DNA of 64,000 nt from an uncultured Bacteroides sp. (lineage in GTDB: Bacteria > Bacteroidota > Bacteroidia > Bacteroidales > Bacteroidaceae). The stretch covers positions 37,991 to 101,990 of the forward strand of contig CAAEFE010000022.1 of the NCBI GenBank assembly GCA_900755095.1, written 5' to 3'. This document shows positions 26,766-36,900 of this stretch, one piece after another. Position numbers and translations under genes: made by a program. The first letter of the stretch is position 1, and every line of letters starts with the position of its first letter. The notes below the pieces were generated by a model that was not told the DNA's origin, did no database searches, and saw only the letters and a list, made by a program, of their open reading frames with translations.

Positions 26766-29700
26766 TTATATTTTACTTGTTTTTTCTTTGTATTGAGTCG
26801 GTGTCTCCCCTGTGTACTGCTTGAAAGCAGTGCTGAAATAACTGGGAGATGTAAATCCGACCTCTTCTGAAATTTCCGTAAATGTCATTTCGGTATTGGC
26901 AATTAACGTAAGTGCTTTTTCTATTCGGAATTTATTGATGTAATCATTTGCTCCTATCCCGGTAAGTGCTTTCAGTTTAGTGTAAAGCGAAGTACGGCTT
27001 AAACCTATTTCCTTGCAAATGAACTGAATGTCCAGATTGGTATTACTCAGATTCTCCTGGATTGTTTTGTTCACTTTAAGTAAGAAGCTCTCGTCTACCT
27101 GGCTGAAAGTGGTCTCTTTCGGGACAGGTATTATGCCCGTATGCAAATACCTTTTCTTAATGTATTCCCTGTTTTTCAGACGGTTACTGATTATCTCCAT
27201 CAGCATTTCTACTTCAAAAGGTTTTGTCAGGTAGGCATCTGCTCCATTCTTATAACCGCTGATGAGACTTTGTTTATCATCTCGTGCCGTGAGCAAGATA
27301 ATGGGAATATGGCTGATCGTAATATCTTCTTTGATGTTTATGCACAGCTCGTATCCGTTCATCCGCGGCATCATCACATCGCTGACAATGATATCCGGAA
27401 TGTGACTTTTGATAAGCTGGAGAGCCTCCACCCCATCAGCGGCAATGATTACCCGTTTGAAAGACTCTTCCAGTGTCTTTTTTAGAAAGTCTGTCATATC
27501 CGGATTGTCATCCACCACCAGGATGGTGTATGGAGTTGTATCGAAAGTTTCTTTATCGGTTGCCTGCTTCAGATTATCACTAAGTATCAGTTCGTTCAGA
27601 TACGCTTTCGGCTGGCAGATAATCTCTTCTGATTCTTGCTTCAACGGTAGCTCGAAAAAGAAGATAGCCCCCGCTTCGGGGTTATCTTGTGCACCGATAG
27701 AGCCGCCATGCTGTTCGACCAGAATTTTTGAGTAAGACAATCCGATTCCGGTTCCACTTTGTTCTCCTGTTCCCTGATAGAAGCGGGTAAAGAGTTTATG
27801 TGTATCTACCTGTTTCAATCCGCATCCCTGATCGATGATGGAGATACGTACTCTTCCTGTTTCGGGAAGCAATTCCGAGGCAATGGTTATTTCCGTATCC
27901 TGAGGACTATGTTTGAGCGCATTGATCAGCAGATTGCTTAAGATGATTTCGCATTTGTCCTTATCGAAACTTACTGTTTCAATCTGCGGATCGAGCTGGT
28001 AACGGATGCGTACGTTCTTTGCTTCTCCTTCACTGATGAAATCTTGTGATACGTGCTCAATCCAGTGGTTGAGGGGATGCGGTTGAATAAGCAGTTTGCT
28101 CTCACCGACCTCCATTTTGCGTACGTCGAGCACCATGTTTATCAGGTTCTTCATTCGTTGGGCCTGACGATAAATAGCTTTTAGCGGCAGATATTGGGGA
28201 TCTTCGGAAGACAAAGATTTCAGTATCCGGTTGAGCGGCGCATGAATAAGTGTCAACGGAGTGCGGAGTTCATGGCTGATATTGATAAGGAAACGTACTT
28301 TTTCTTCATACGTTTGTTTCTCGTGTTCCTTCATTGCCCATTTCAATTTCTCTTCGTTGCGCTTCACCGTTCTTCGGAAAGTTTCGATGATTGCTATAGA
28401 AACGAGTACGGCACAAGTCAGGCTAAACCACCATGTCCGGTACCAGGGCGGAAGTACGGTTAGTTCCAGTACTTGTTGGTCGGGAATCCAGCTACCGTCT
28501 TTTGCAGTGCACGAAGCCATGATTCTATAACTTCCCGGAAGCAGTGATCGGATCACCAGTTCCGGATTGTATGATTCGGTATATTCGTTGTTCAATCCTT
28601 CTATCTGATACCTGTAAATCTTTTGCCGGAAGATGTCTTCTTCCCTCGACATGATGCGGATGGATATATTGCTGTTCCAGGGTACCGAGATTTTTGCCGG
28701 ATGGTTGTACCATTCATGATTCGCCGATTCGCCATTGATGGTAATATCCAGCAATTGAAGTTCCGGCATTTCCGATGTGTTCAGAAGAAGTTGTCCGTCG
28801 ATGCGCAGCATACCCTTCACACCGCCTATGTAGGCATCCCCTTGTTCGTTCACCAACCGTGCATTAGGGAGATATTCGTTTTGTATGGCTCCGTTCGATT
28901 CTCCGAAAAGTACAAACTTCTGTTCTTTGATGAAGTAGGCGAAAAGCATATTGTCAACGCCTATCCATACTTTGCCTTTCTGGTCGCACAGTACCATATT
29001 AATTTCGGTGAACAGATTGGTAGGGACAAGAGTCCGGCTTTTTAAGACAGGGTCGTAGTGGATAAGTCCGAAATTGCTTCCGATCCAGAAATGTCCCTGT
29101 TCATCATGGGATACGGAACTGATCACTGTATCCGTGTAGCATTCAAAAACGGTTTTCAGCCGGGAGGTCTGGTCGTCCAGTTCATAGATATGTTTGATAT
29201 CATTGATATAGGTCAGGTTCTCTTGATGATCGAACGGGACAAGGGTACCCACAATATCTTTCCCTTCCTCTTCGGTGATGGTGCTGAATTTCTTCTCTTT
29301 GAGGTGATACTGGTAGATGTGGTCTCCCAGGAATAACACGGTGTTGGGCGTATTTTGATATAAGTTGACGGACTTTCCACGGTTGCAGAGCCGTGTAGTC
29401 GTTTCTTTGTCGATGATGGTGAAAGGTTGCTTCTCTCCTGTGGCGGGGTTGAAGACAAAGACTCCTTTGGAGAAAAGCGAGATCAGTAGTTTTCCGGGTG
29501 TAAAGCCACTGATGAATGCCACCTTATCTCCCCAAGTAGACGAATAATGGGTAAACTTTTCGGTGTGCGGGCTGAAAAGGTTGATGCCTCCCCCATCGGT
29601 GCCAATCCAGATGCTATCCGGCGATTGCCGGTAAAGGCTCCGTACAGTGCCGTTGCTCAATCCGCGGTCGTTGCCCGGCACTACGTCCGTATAGGTTTTC

Positions 29701-30698
29701 ATTGATACTTCCCGGATGCTGATCAATCCGTTGCAGGTGCTTCCTGCCCATACATTGTTGTTGTAATCGTTGTGAAGGCAGAGAATGGAGTTGGCAGGCA
29801 GAGAATAGTTCTCACGGCCCGGAATATACTCCAGTTGGGAGATTTCTCCGGTTTCGGGATGGAGGATATTGATGCCTCCCCCGTCTGTTCCTATCCACAG
29901 TTGTTCTTCTCTTTCGGCGAGGCTCAATACGATGTCGTTGCTGAGTGAGGAGTTATGGGTAGTGTACGAAGCCGATAGTTTGCCGTCGCGTGAGTAGCAG
30001 CGCAGTCCACCGCTGTAGGGGGCAATCCAGATTCTATTTTTAGAATCGGTTATCATACTTGTGATTTCCGGTCCGCAGTCAAAGGGCGGGCGTCTGTGCT
30101 CTCCGGTTTGCAGGTCCACGAGATATAAGCCGGTCCATCGGCTGCAACAGAGCAGCGTCTTTGAGTCCCATACACTGAGAGCGGTGATTTTAAAAGAGTT
30201 GGCATTGAAATATTGAAGGAGTCTCAGCGAAGAGTCCTTATAGCTGTACTTATAGATTCTGTCTTTGCCACCGAACAGGATTCCATCCGGAACGAGGCAG
30301 AAGGAATAGGCAGTAATGTAATTCCCTTCTTCGTCTGTAGGGAAAGTGAAGTTGTTGCTCTGTTGCTGATAGCGTGCAATTCCTTTTTCGGTCAGTATCC
30401 AGATGTTATGTTGTTTGTCTTCCGCTATTTGGTAGATCAGGTTGTGAAGAAGCGAGTGCGGATCATTCGCCTGGTGTTTGTATCTCTTCAGTTGGTGTCC
30501 GTCGAACTTTCCCAGTCCTGCTTTGGTGCCTATCCAGATGAAACCCTGTTCGTCTCTGAGGATGCAGCGTACATTGGACGGCAGTCCTTCTTTGAGGGAG
30601 ATTTGCTTATAGTAGTAATGTTCTGCGCGGAGAGGGAGGGTAGTTATCAATAGTATAATAGCTATAATCCCTGGTAAAGTAAGCAATCTTGTTTTCAT
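26766..30698 (-). CDS. Hybrid two-component system sensor/regulator (HTCS), PUL 2
   Basis: A 1310-residue one-protein signalling system. ATG 30698 starts the signal peptide (PLRAEHYYYKQISLKEGLPS follows it). The periplasmic part has two Reg_prop beta-propellers (repeats such as IWIGTDGGGINLF) and a Y_Y_Y domain to about 750, then a single membrane segment near 758-775. Next come a HisKA domain with phospho-acceptor His809 (NISHELRTP), HATPase (GTGIGLSYSKILVEQHGG), receiver with Asp1107 (IVSDVMMPRMNG) and a C-terminal AraC-type DNA-binding domain (ISEEVGFTSPSYFSTAFKQY). Such proteins bind a specific oligosaccharide and activate the adjacent susCD operon. It is transcribed away from PUL 2 susC, with GH95 between them. 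Confidence 0.96.
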   Translation of the reverse strand: MKTRLLTLPGIIAIILLITTLPLRAEHYYYKQISLKEGLPSNVRCILRDEQGFIWIGTKAGLGKFDGHQLKRYKHQANDPHSLLHNLIYQIAEDKQHNIWILTEKGIARYQQQSNNFTFPTDEEGNYITAYSFCLVPDGILFGGKDRIYKYSYKDSSLRLLQYFNANSFKITALSVWDSKTLLCCSRWTGLYLVDLQTGEHRRPPFDCGPEITSMITDSKNRIWIAPYSGGLRCYSRDGKLSASYTTHNSSLSNDIVLSLAEREEQLWIGTDGGGINILHPETGEISQLEYIPGRENYSLPANSILCLHNDYNNNVWAGSTCNGLISIREVSMKTYTDVVPGNDRGLSNGTVRSLYRQSPDSIWIGTDGGGINLFSPHTEKFTHYSSTWGDKVAFISGFTPGKLLISLFSKGVFVFNPATGEKQPFTIIDKETTTRLCNRGKSVNLYQNTPNTVLFLGDHIYQYHLKEKKFSTITEEEGKDIVGTLVPFDHQENLTYINDIKHIYELDDQTSRLKTVFECYTDTVISSVSHDEQGHFWIGSNFGLIHYDPVLKSRTLVPTNLFTEINMVLCDQKGKVWIGVDNMLFAYFIKEQKFVLFGESNGAIQNEYLPNARLVNEQGDAYIGGVKGMLRIDGQLLLNTSEMPELQLLDITINGESANHEWYNHPAKISVPWNSNISIRIMSREEDIFRQKIYRYQIEGLNNEYTESYNPELVIRSLLPGSYRIMASCTAKDGSWIPDQQVLELTVLPPWYRTWWFSLTCAVLVSIAIIETFRRTVKRNEEKLKWAMKEHEKQTYEEKVRFLINISHELRTPLTLIHAPLNRILKSLSSEDPQYLPLKAIYRQAQRMKNLINMVLDVRKMEVGESKLLIQPHPLNHWIEHVSQDFISEGEAKNVRIRYQLDPQIETVSFDKDKCEIILSNLLINALKHSPQDTEITIASELLPETGRVRISIIDQGCGLKQVDTHKLFTRFYQGTGEQSGTGIGLSYSKILVEQHGGSIGAQDNPEAGAIFFFELPLKQESEEIICQPKAYLNELILSDNLKQATDKETFDTTPYTILVVDDNPDMTDFLKKTLEESFKRVIIAADGVEALQLIKSHIPDIIVSDVMMPRMNGYELCINIKEDITISHIPIILLTARDDKQSLISGYKNGADAYLTKPFEVEMLMEIISNRLKNREYIKKRYLHTGIIPVPKETTFSQVDESFLLKVNKTIQENLSNTNLDIQFICKEIGLSRTSLYTKLKALTGIGANDYINKFRIEKALTLIANTEMTFTEISEEVGFTSPSYFSTAFKQYTGETPTQYKEKTSKI

Positions 30699-30756
30699 GT
30701 AAAAGTAGGTTAGCGGATCGTCTGAGATTGGCACATTGATCCTTGGTTTGGTTTAC

Positions 30757-30764
30757 CAAAGATA
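30757..30764 (-). promoter_or_regulatory. Candidate -7 box for the HTCS gene
   Basis: Minus-strand TATCTTTG is 58 bp upstream of the HTCS start. The terminator-like hairpin at 30769-30812 lies directly upstream of it, covering the -33 region, so the HTCS promoter and the end of the GH95 transcript are packed together. Confidence 0.5.
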
Positions 30765-30768
30765 ATAC

Positions 30769-30812
30769 TTTCATCATATATTCAGCCGGTTTTTGCTGAA
30801 TATATGATGAAA
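30769..30812 (-). terminator. 18-bp perfect hairpin after the GH95 gene
   Basis: Perfect 18-bp inverted repeat (30769-30786 with 30795-30812; arms begin TTTCATCATATATTCAGC) and an 8-nt loop, 10 bp after the GH95 stop on the minus strand. It likely terminates GH95 transcription and insulates the HTCS gene. Confidence 0.75.
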
Positions 30813-30822
30813 TAGGTGCTGT

Positions 30823-33270
30823 TTACAGCAGTTTTAACAGATTTCCTACTAAAGTGATTTCATATTTCTTCCCTTTCACGGTGCTGAATGAGAGAGTTTT
30901 ATCTCCGTATCTTACATTGCAGGGAGTTCCTGACCCGGAAAGAATGGTTGCTTTGTCCAGTTGCCCTTCTTTCCATGAAATGGAAATTTCGAAATTGCCT
31001 TTGGCACAGATGCCGGTTATCGAACCGTTCTTCCAGGCATCCGGCAAGGCTGGCAACAATTGGATAAATCCCATGTGGCTTTGCAACAGCATTTCGGTTA
31101 TTCCTGCCGTACCTCCAAAGTTTCCGTCAATCTGGAAAGGCGCGTGGGTATCCCATAAATTGTCCAGTGTTCCGTTTTTCAACAGATTGCCGTATAACTT
31201 ATAAGCATGGTTTCCGTCCTGAAGGCGTGCCCACTGGTTAAGTTTCCATCCCATGCTCCATCCGGTGGCTCCGTCTCCGCGGTGTTCCAATACCACTTTT
31301 GCGGCTTCTGCAAGTTTGGGGGTCGTGATGGGCGAAATGGTATGTCCCGGGTGCAATCCGAAGAGATGGTTCACATGGCGGTGTTCGTCTTCAGGGTCGT
31401 CTATGTCGGTCGACCATTCCATTAACTGCCCGTAACGTCCGATGCGGTAGGGAACTAATTTATCCAGTATCTTTTCCCATTGTTTGCGTTCTTTGGAGTC
31501 GATCCCCAGTTCTTTGCTGGCTTGGATAGCGTCCAATAGTATTTCACGCACTACGGCATGTGCAAAGGTTACTCCCTCGTCTATCGGTCCGTGTTCGGGA
31601 GAGGTGGAAGGAGCAGCGGTATAAGTGCCGTCGGGTTTATGCCATAAATGGTCCACTGCAAATTGTGCACTGCTTTTGATAAGGTCATACCCGATCTCTT
31701 TCAGGAATTTCTTATCACGGGTATAGTCATAATATTCCCAGATGTGTGTGGCAAGCCATGGGCCTGCGGTGGGATTCAGGTTCCATGACATCATATTGCT
31801 GGATAAAGGCGCTGTAAATCCGAAGATATTGGCAGAGATGGATGCCGTCCATCCGCGTGCGTTGAAGTAGGCTTGTGCCGTTTGTTCACCGGGTTTCACC
31901 AGGCTGCGTATAAAGTCTATCAAAGGCCATGTGCATTCCGAAAGGTTGGCGGAGCAGGCAGGCCAGTAGTTCATCTGGATATTAATGTTATTGTGATAAT
32001 CCACTCTCCAGGGACCGTCCAGATTGTTGTGCCACATACCTTGCAGATTGGCGGGCATATTGCCGGGGCGCGAACTGGCTATCAGCAGGTAACGCCCGAA
32101 TTGATAGTACAACTGTTCCAGTTGATAATCCGGGGTTCCTTTTTTATAATTAGCCAGACGTTGGTAGGTGGGGAGGTTGGGACTGCTTATATCCGGATTG
32201 AGTTGCAGCCGTACCCGGTTGAACAGCGCCGTATGGTCGGCTTCATGATTACGGTACAGTTCATCATATCCTTTTTGTACTGCTTGGTCCATCATGATTC
32301 GGGTGGTTTGTTCCGGATCGTTGCCTACATACGTTTTCGGGTCTTTGAAATCGGGATTGAAGTTCATTTTATAATCGGTGTCCGCTGTGAGCAGAAATAC
32401 CACTTCGTCAGCGCCTTTTACGATAAGGCGGTCGTTTTCAGCTTTCAGAGTTCCTCCTTTGTGGATAGCTTTGATTCGGAAGGCAAACTTCATACCGTTG
32501 TTATCGAGTACTCCGGTATACACCAGTCCGTCTTTCCCGTCTGCCCTGAGGTTACTTTTTGCTTCGCTGTTGGGGCAATAGCTCAATATAAGGTTCTGTT
32601 TTCCGGATTGGTTGGCGGTGAATTTCATTACCATGACGCTGTCCGGATAGGAAATGAAATATTTCCGTTGATATTGCACTCCATCTTTATCGAACTGCAC
32701 CACAACCATGGCAGAATCTAATGACAAGATACGGCGATAGTTACTCATTCTGAGTTCATTGAGTCCGGTTTCCACATAAAGTTCTCCCATCGTGGTGAAC
32801 GAACCGAAACGGAATGGAGTTTCATCTTTCTCTTCGTAAGCTGCTAAACCGTTGAAGTTGTTCCGGGTGAGTTGGGCGGCTTTTTCTTTGTCTTCATCCA
32901 GAAATGCCTGGCGGATTTCTTTTAATACTCCTGCCGATTGTTTGTTTACGTCCCAGTAATATTCCGCTCCTTTCGAAGTATTCGGTCCTCCTTTCCAGAG
33001 AGTTTTCTCATTGAGAGTGATGCGTTCGGCAGCCACCGACCCTAAGATGTTCGCTCCCAGACTACCGTTTCCGATAGGAAGTGAACGACTTTCCCACGTT
33101 TTGTCAGGATTGGCTCCTGAACCGGAAGCACGTAGCCAGATAGCTTGCCCGTCGAGATTGTTGGGAGTATCGAACCAGACAGAGAGTCCTTTGGTATAAT
33201 CAACAGTTCCTATTGATGATGCGGAAAGGGAGAAAAGTGTGCAGATAAAAAAAGAATAAAGTTTCTTCAT
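30823..33270 (-). CDS. GH95 alpha-L-fucosidase-type glycoside hydrolase
   Basis: An 815-residue secreted GH95 enzyme. Family members hydrolyse alpha-1,2-linked L-fucose by inversion, and some act on alpha-L-galactosides. The signal peptide (FSLSASSIG) is followed by the N-terminal beta domain (SLPIGNGSLGANILG) and an (alpha/alpha)6 barrel. Conserved catalytic-region motifs are HNNINIQMNYW with Asn428 and Asn430, SPEHGPIDEG with Glu559 and Glu565, and DGNFGGTAGITEMLLQSH with Asp715. It would remove blood-group H-type fucose caps from host glycans so that the GH20, GH2 and GH16 enzymes can act. It is divergent from PUL 2 susC and upstream of the HTCS gene on the minus strand. Confidence 0.93.
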   Translation of the reverse strand: MKKLYSFFICTLFSLSASSIGTVDYTKGLSVWFDTPNNLDGQAIWLRASGSGANPDKTWESRSLPIGNGSLGANILGSVAAERITLNEKTLWKGGPNTSKGAEYYWDVNKQSAGVLKEIRQAFLDEDKEKAAQLTRNNFNGLAAYEEKDETPFRFGSFTTMGELYVETGLNELRMSNYRRILSLDSAMVVVQFDKDGVQYQRKYFISYPDSVMVMKFTANQSGKQNLILSYCPNSEAKSNLRADGKDGLVYTGVLDNNGMKFAFRIKAIHKGGTLKAENDRLIVKGADEVVFLLTADTDYKMNFNPDFKDPKTYVGNDPEQTTRIMMDQAVQKGYDELYRNHEADHTALFNRVRLQLNPDISSPNLPTYQRLANYKKGTPDYQLEQLYYQFGRYLLIASSRPGNMPANLQGMWHNNLDGPWRVDYHNNINIQMNYWPACSANLSECTWPLIDFIRSLVKPGEQTAQAYFNARGWTASISANIFGFTAPLSSNMMSWNLNPTAGPWLATHIWEYYDYTRDKKFLKEIGYDLIKSSAQFAVDHLWHKPDGTYTAAPSTSPEHGPIDEGVTFAHAVVREILLDAIQASKELGIDSKERKQWEKILDKLVPYRIGRYGQLMEWSTDIDDPEDEHRHVNHLFGLHPGHTISPITTPKLAEAAKVVLEHRGDGATGWSMGWKLNQWARLQDGNHAYKLYGNLLKNGTLDNLWDTHAPFQIDGNFGGTAGITEMLLQSHMGFIQLLPALPDAWKNGSITGICAKGNFEISISWKEGQLDKATILSGSGTPCNVRYGDKTLSFSTVKGKKYEITLVGNLLKLL

Positions 33271-33296
33271 AATAAATTAATTTAAAGGGGTACGGG

Positions 33297-33304
33297 CAAA
33301 AGTA
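33297..33304 (-). promoter_or_regulatory. Candidate -7 box for the GH95 gene
   Basis: CAAAAGTA on the plus strand reads TACTTTTG on the minus strand, a TAnnTTTG match 27 bp upstream of the GH95 start. Confidence 0.5.
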
Positions 33305-33468
33305 CTCCTTTTCTTCCTTATCCATGTTCTGACTCTTTTTCAATTTTGTTCAATAGGCTTTCAAAAATCGATAAAAATGCCTTGTTAGCTCCTTCTTGAC
33401 TCGGAAATGAATAAAATTGTGTAGTAAATGAGTAGTTGACCATTAGCAGGTTAGTACAGACACTTCGA

Positions 33469-33574
33469 TTCTCACCGAAATGAGAAAAAATTCTCACTGC
33501 AATGAGAAAATATTCTCATAGGCATGAGTATTTTTTCTCACTATGGTGAGAATTTTTTCTCATCACGATGAGAA
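33469..33574. repeat. 22-bp periodic palindrome array (TTCTCA-N6-TGAGAA class)
   Basis: Five 18-nt units of TTCTCA, six variable bases, TGAGAA start at 33469, 33491, 33513, 33535 and 33557, exactly 22 bp apart. The third unit ends TGAGTA. The N6 centres all differ (CCGAAA, CTGCAA, TAGGCA, CTATGG, TCACGA), and the 4-nt spacers are AAAA, AATA, TTTT and TTTT. A half-site TGAGAA follows at 33580. The array lies between divergent GH95 and PUL 2 susC, about 165 bp and 300 bp upstream of their -7 boxes. The dyads look like sites for a dimeric protein, or tandem short hairpins if transcribed. Confidence 0.93.
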
Positions 33575-33680
33575 TACTTTGAGAATATAGTAACCTGTAT
33601 TGTGCTGTCTATTAACTTGATAATGATTGATAACGTTCTGTCTTATGCCTGCAATTGATTGGCTGCAAAACGTCCTGTTT

Positions 33681-33710
33681 CTAAAAAATGCGGTTTTTTG
33701 CCTAAAAAAC
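33681..33710. promoter_or_regulatory. A/T-rich direct and inverted repeat upstream of PUL 2 susC
   Basis: CTAAAAAA occurs at 33681 and 33702 (21 bp apart). The second copy is also the right half of a small dyad, GTTTTTT-GCCT-AAAAAAC (33693-33710). It lies about 165-195 bp upstream of the susC -7 box. It could be part of the HTCS binding region, but the evidence is only spacing and symmetry. Confidence 0.3.
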
Positions 33711-33763
33711 AGTTTGTTTGTCACTGCACGGGAAGTGAATCACCATCTATTGGCATTTGTTTT

Positions 33764-33828
33764 TGATCACTTCTCTATCAATAATGATCATTTAGCGGAT
33801 TGCACAGGGTTCTTTTGATCATTATTGA
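33764..33828. promoter_or_regulatory. Three phased TGATCA sites, including a 13-bp inverted repeat (candidate operator of PUL 2)
   Basis: TGATCA occurs at 33764, 33785 and 33816, spaced 21 and 31 bp, close to two and three helical turns. The last two are embedded in a perfect 13-bp inverted repeat (TCAATAATGATCA 33778-33790 and its complement 33816-33828) with a 25-nt centre. The element ends 45 bp before the susC -7 box, a suitable place for the HTCS AraC-type domain to bind. Confidence 0.5.
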
Positions 33829-33873
33829 ATTTTAATTGATGATTTTTGAATGTTTCCTTTTATACTGTGGTTG

Positions 33874-33881
33874 TATTTTTG
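33874..33881 (+). promoter_or_regulatory. Candidate -7 box for PUL 2 susC
   Basis: TATTTTTG is an exact TAnnTTTG match 63 bp upstream of ATG 33945. The nearest TTTG (33845-33848) is 25 nt away, wider than usual, as expected for an activator-dependent PUL promoter. Confidence 0.5.
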
Positions 33882-33944
33882 TCGAAGATTGAAACTTATT
33901 GTTAGCTAGTGAAAGTATGAATCTTTATTATTAAATGTAGTATT

Positions 33945-36900
33945 ATGAAAAAAAGGAAACAGATGAAAAAACAAAGTTGTTTTGTTAGTCTTCTGATGCT
34001 CCTCCTATTATTCCCTTTAGGAGCGTTTGCACAGCAACAAATGATTAAAGGACAAGTGGTGGATGATAGTGGTGAATCTATTATCGGAGCCACAATCATG
34101 GTGAAAGGGGCCAAAGAAGGGACTTTGACCGATTTTGACGGAAATTTCTCTCTGAAAGGTAAAGTCGGCACGACATTGTCCATTTCTTATGTAGGTTATT
34201 CTCCTCTTGAAGTGAAAGTGAAGAAACTTGAAGGTAACCGTTTCGTATTAAGAGAAGATACTAAGGTGCTCGATGAGGTAGTAGTTGTAGGTATGGACAA
34301 GCAGAAGCGCAGCACTATTACGGCTGCCGTTGCTACGGTAAGTTCGGAAGCAATCGCCAGTCGTCCGGTAACGGACCTGACCAGTGCCCTTCAGGGTAAT
34401 GTCGCAGGCTTGAATTTTTCAACAGATGCAGTTGCTGATGGTGTCGGCGGTGAAATGGGTGCTGAAATCAAGTTCAATATTCGTGGTACGGGTTCTATTA
34501 ATAAAGGAGAACCTTATGTGCTGATCGACGGAGTTGAGCAGAGCCTTCAGAATGTGAATCCTAACGATATTGAAACGATCAGTATATTGAAAGATGCTTC
34601 TGCAGCCGCTGTTTATGGTGCCCGTGCTGCCTATGGTGTGATTATTGTTACTACCAAAAGCGGTGGAAAGGATAAAACACGTGTCTCTTACAATGGAACA
34701 GTCGGCTTCAGTTCACCTATCAATATGCCCAAAATGATGAACTCTCTGGAGTTTGCTCATTATATAAACGAACGCAATGATAATGATGGCAAGAAACACG
34801 AGATTTCTGACGCACTCATAGAAAAGATGGAAGGGTTTATGAAGAATCCTTATTCCACTGAATTTCCGGGTATCGAACCTAATCAGAATAAGACCAACTG
34901 GGCATCATCAAAGGATGCGGTATATGCCAATACCGACTGGTTTGATTATTATTTTAAGGATGCTTCCATTCGTCATTCCCACAATCTGAGTATATCCGGC
35001 GGTTCTGATAAGGTCAGCTATTATGTAGGTTTAGGCTATATTTATCAGGAAGGTCTGATGGATAAGGTAGATGATAACCTGAGTAAATACAATGTGAATA
35101 CGAAATTTCAGATTAATGCTAATAAATGGTTGAAGTTCAACTTCAACAACAACCTGACATTGAATATTCTGAAGCGTCCGATGGCGAACCAAACCATCTT
35201 TTATGGAACCATTGGTCAGACTATACCGAATGCCCCGACTCATTATCCCATTGAGTCGAAATATAATGATGCTTCAGAGTTCCGTTATCTGAAAGAATCA
35301 CATTATGTAGAAAACCGTATTTCCGATGCTATGTCTTTCTCCGCTACCATCACTCCGCTCCAAGGATGGGATATTGTAGGAGAAATGAAAGTCCGTTTCG
35401 ATGTGGAAGATAATAGCTTCAAACGTGGTTATCCTACTTACGAAAAACCCGACGGAGAGTTATCGATAGATAAGTCGACCAAGCAGGGATACGTATATCC
35501 GGGTATGAACTGGAAAAATTCCCGCTGGGGATCTTACACCCGTGGGAATGCCTTCGACTATTATCTTTCTCCGAATATACTCTCTTCTTATATTTTTGGC
35601 TGGGGCGACCATACCTTTAGGGCAATGGCAGGTTTTCAGATGGAACTGCAGGAAAACTCTGACGGTTATACTTATAAAGACGGTCTGCTGACCAGTGACA
35701 TTTTCTCGTTTGCCAATGCCAATGGTAACCTTTCCGGCAATGAAGACCGTACTCACTGGGCCACGATGGGTATGTATGCCAAGTTGAACTGGAACTATCA
35801 GGAGGTATATTTCCTGGAATTTAGCGGACGCTATGACGGTTCTTCCCGTTTTGCTCCGGGACATCGTTGGGGATTCTTCCCTTCTTTCTCCGCCGGTTAT
35901 GATATGGCACGTACCGATTATTTCAAGGGATGGAACCTTCCGTTCTCCCAGTTGAAGCTACGTGTGTCTTATGGACGTCTGGGTAATCAGAATGGTGCCG
36001 GATTGTATGACTATCTTGGATTTATGAATCTGGTTCCTGATTCTACCGACTCTTGGTTACTGCCGGGAGTAAGTGATACTCCGTCCAAAGGAGTACTTGC
36101 CAGAACACCTAAAATGATCAGTCCTTATATCACATGGGAGAAAGTGGATAATGCCAATCTTGGTATTGACCTGATGCTGTTCAGAAACCGACTTTCTGTA
36201 ACTGCCGATATTTATCAGCGTACAACCCGCGATATGATCGGTCCGGCTGAGGCAATACCTTCTATCAGCGGTATTAATACTGAAGACCGTTCGAAAATAA
36301 ATAATGCAACTTTGCGCAATCGTGGCTGGGAATTATCGGTCAACTGGCAGGATAGACTGAAATGTGGCTTTAGCTACGGTATCGGGTTCAATATTTCCGA
36401 TTATAAGGCTGTAGTTACGAAATATAATAATCCCGAAGGCCTGCTTTACAATAATCATACCGGTCTGGCACGTAACAAAGGTTACTATGAGGGAATGGAT
36501 ATCGGCGAAATCTGGGGATTCCAGGCCGATGACCTCTTCCGAACCAACCGTGAAGTGGATGAATACCTCAAAACGGTAGACCTTAGTTTCTTTAAGCCGG
36601 GTGATAAGTGGCAACGAGGCGATGTGAAATATATAGATTCAAATCACGACGGAAAAGTCGATTCGGGCAAGGGTACACTGGCAGATCACGGTGACCTGAA
36701 AGTGATCGGTAATGCTACTCCCAAATATTCTTTTGGATTCAACCTGAATGCAGGCTATAAAGGATTTGAAGTATCTGCTCTTTTCCAAGGGGTGGCCAAA
36801 CGGCAATTCCCCATCTCCGGTGCAGCTTATTTCTTTGGTGGAAATAGCTATTTCAAGGAACATCTGGACCATTTCAATGCTCAGAATCCTGAAGGATATT

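Noticed and set aside
31873..32721. 282-codon plus-strand ORF opposite GH95
   Set aside because: Antisense shadow; the minus frame has full GH95 motifs.
33469..33585. CRISPR array
   Set aside because: Repeats are 18-nt dyads with 4-nt spacers and variable centres; spacers are far too short and no cas gene is present.
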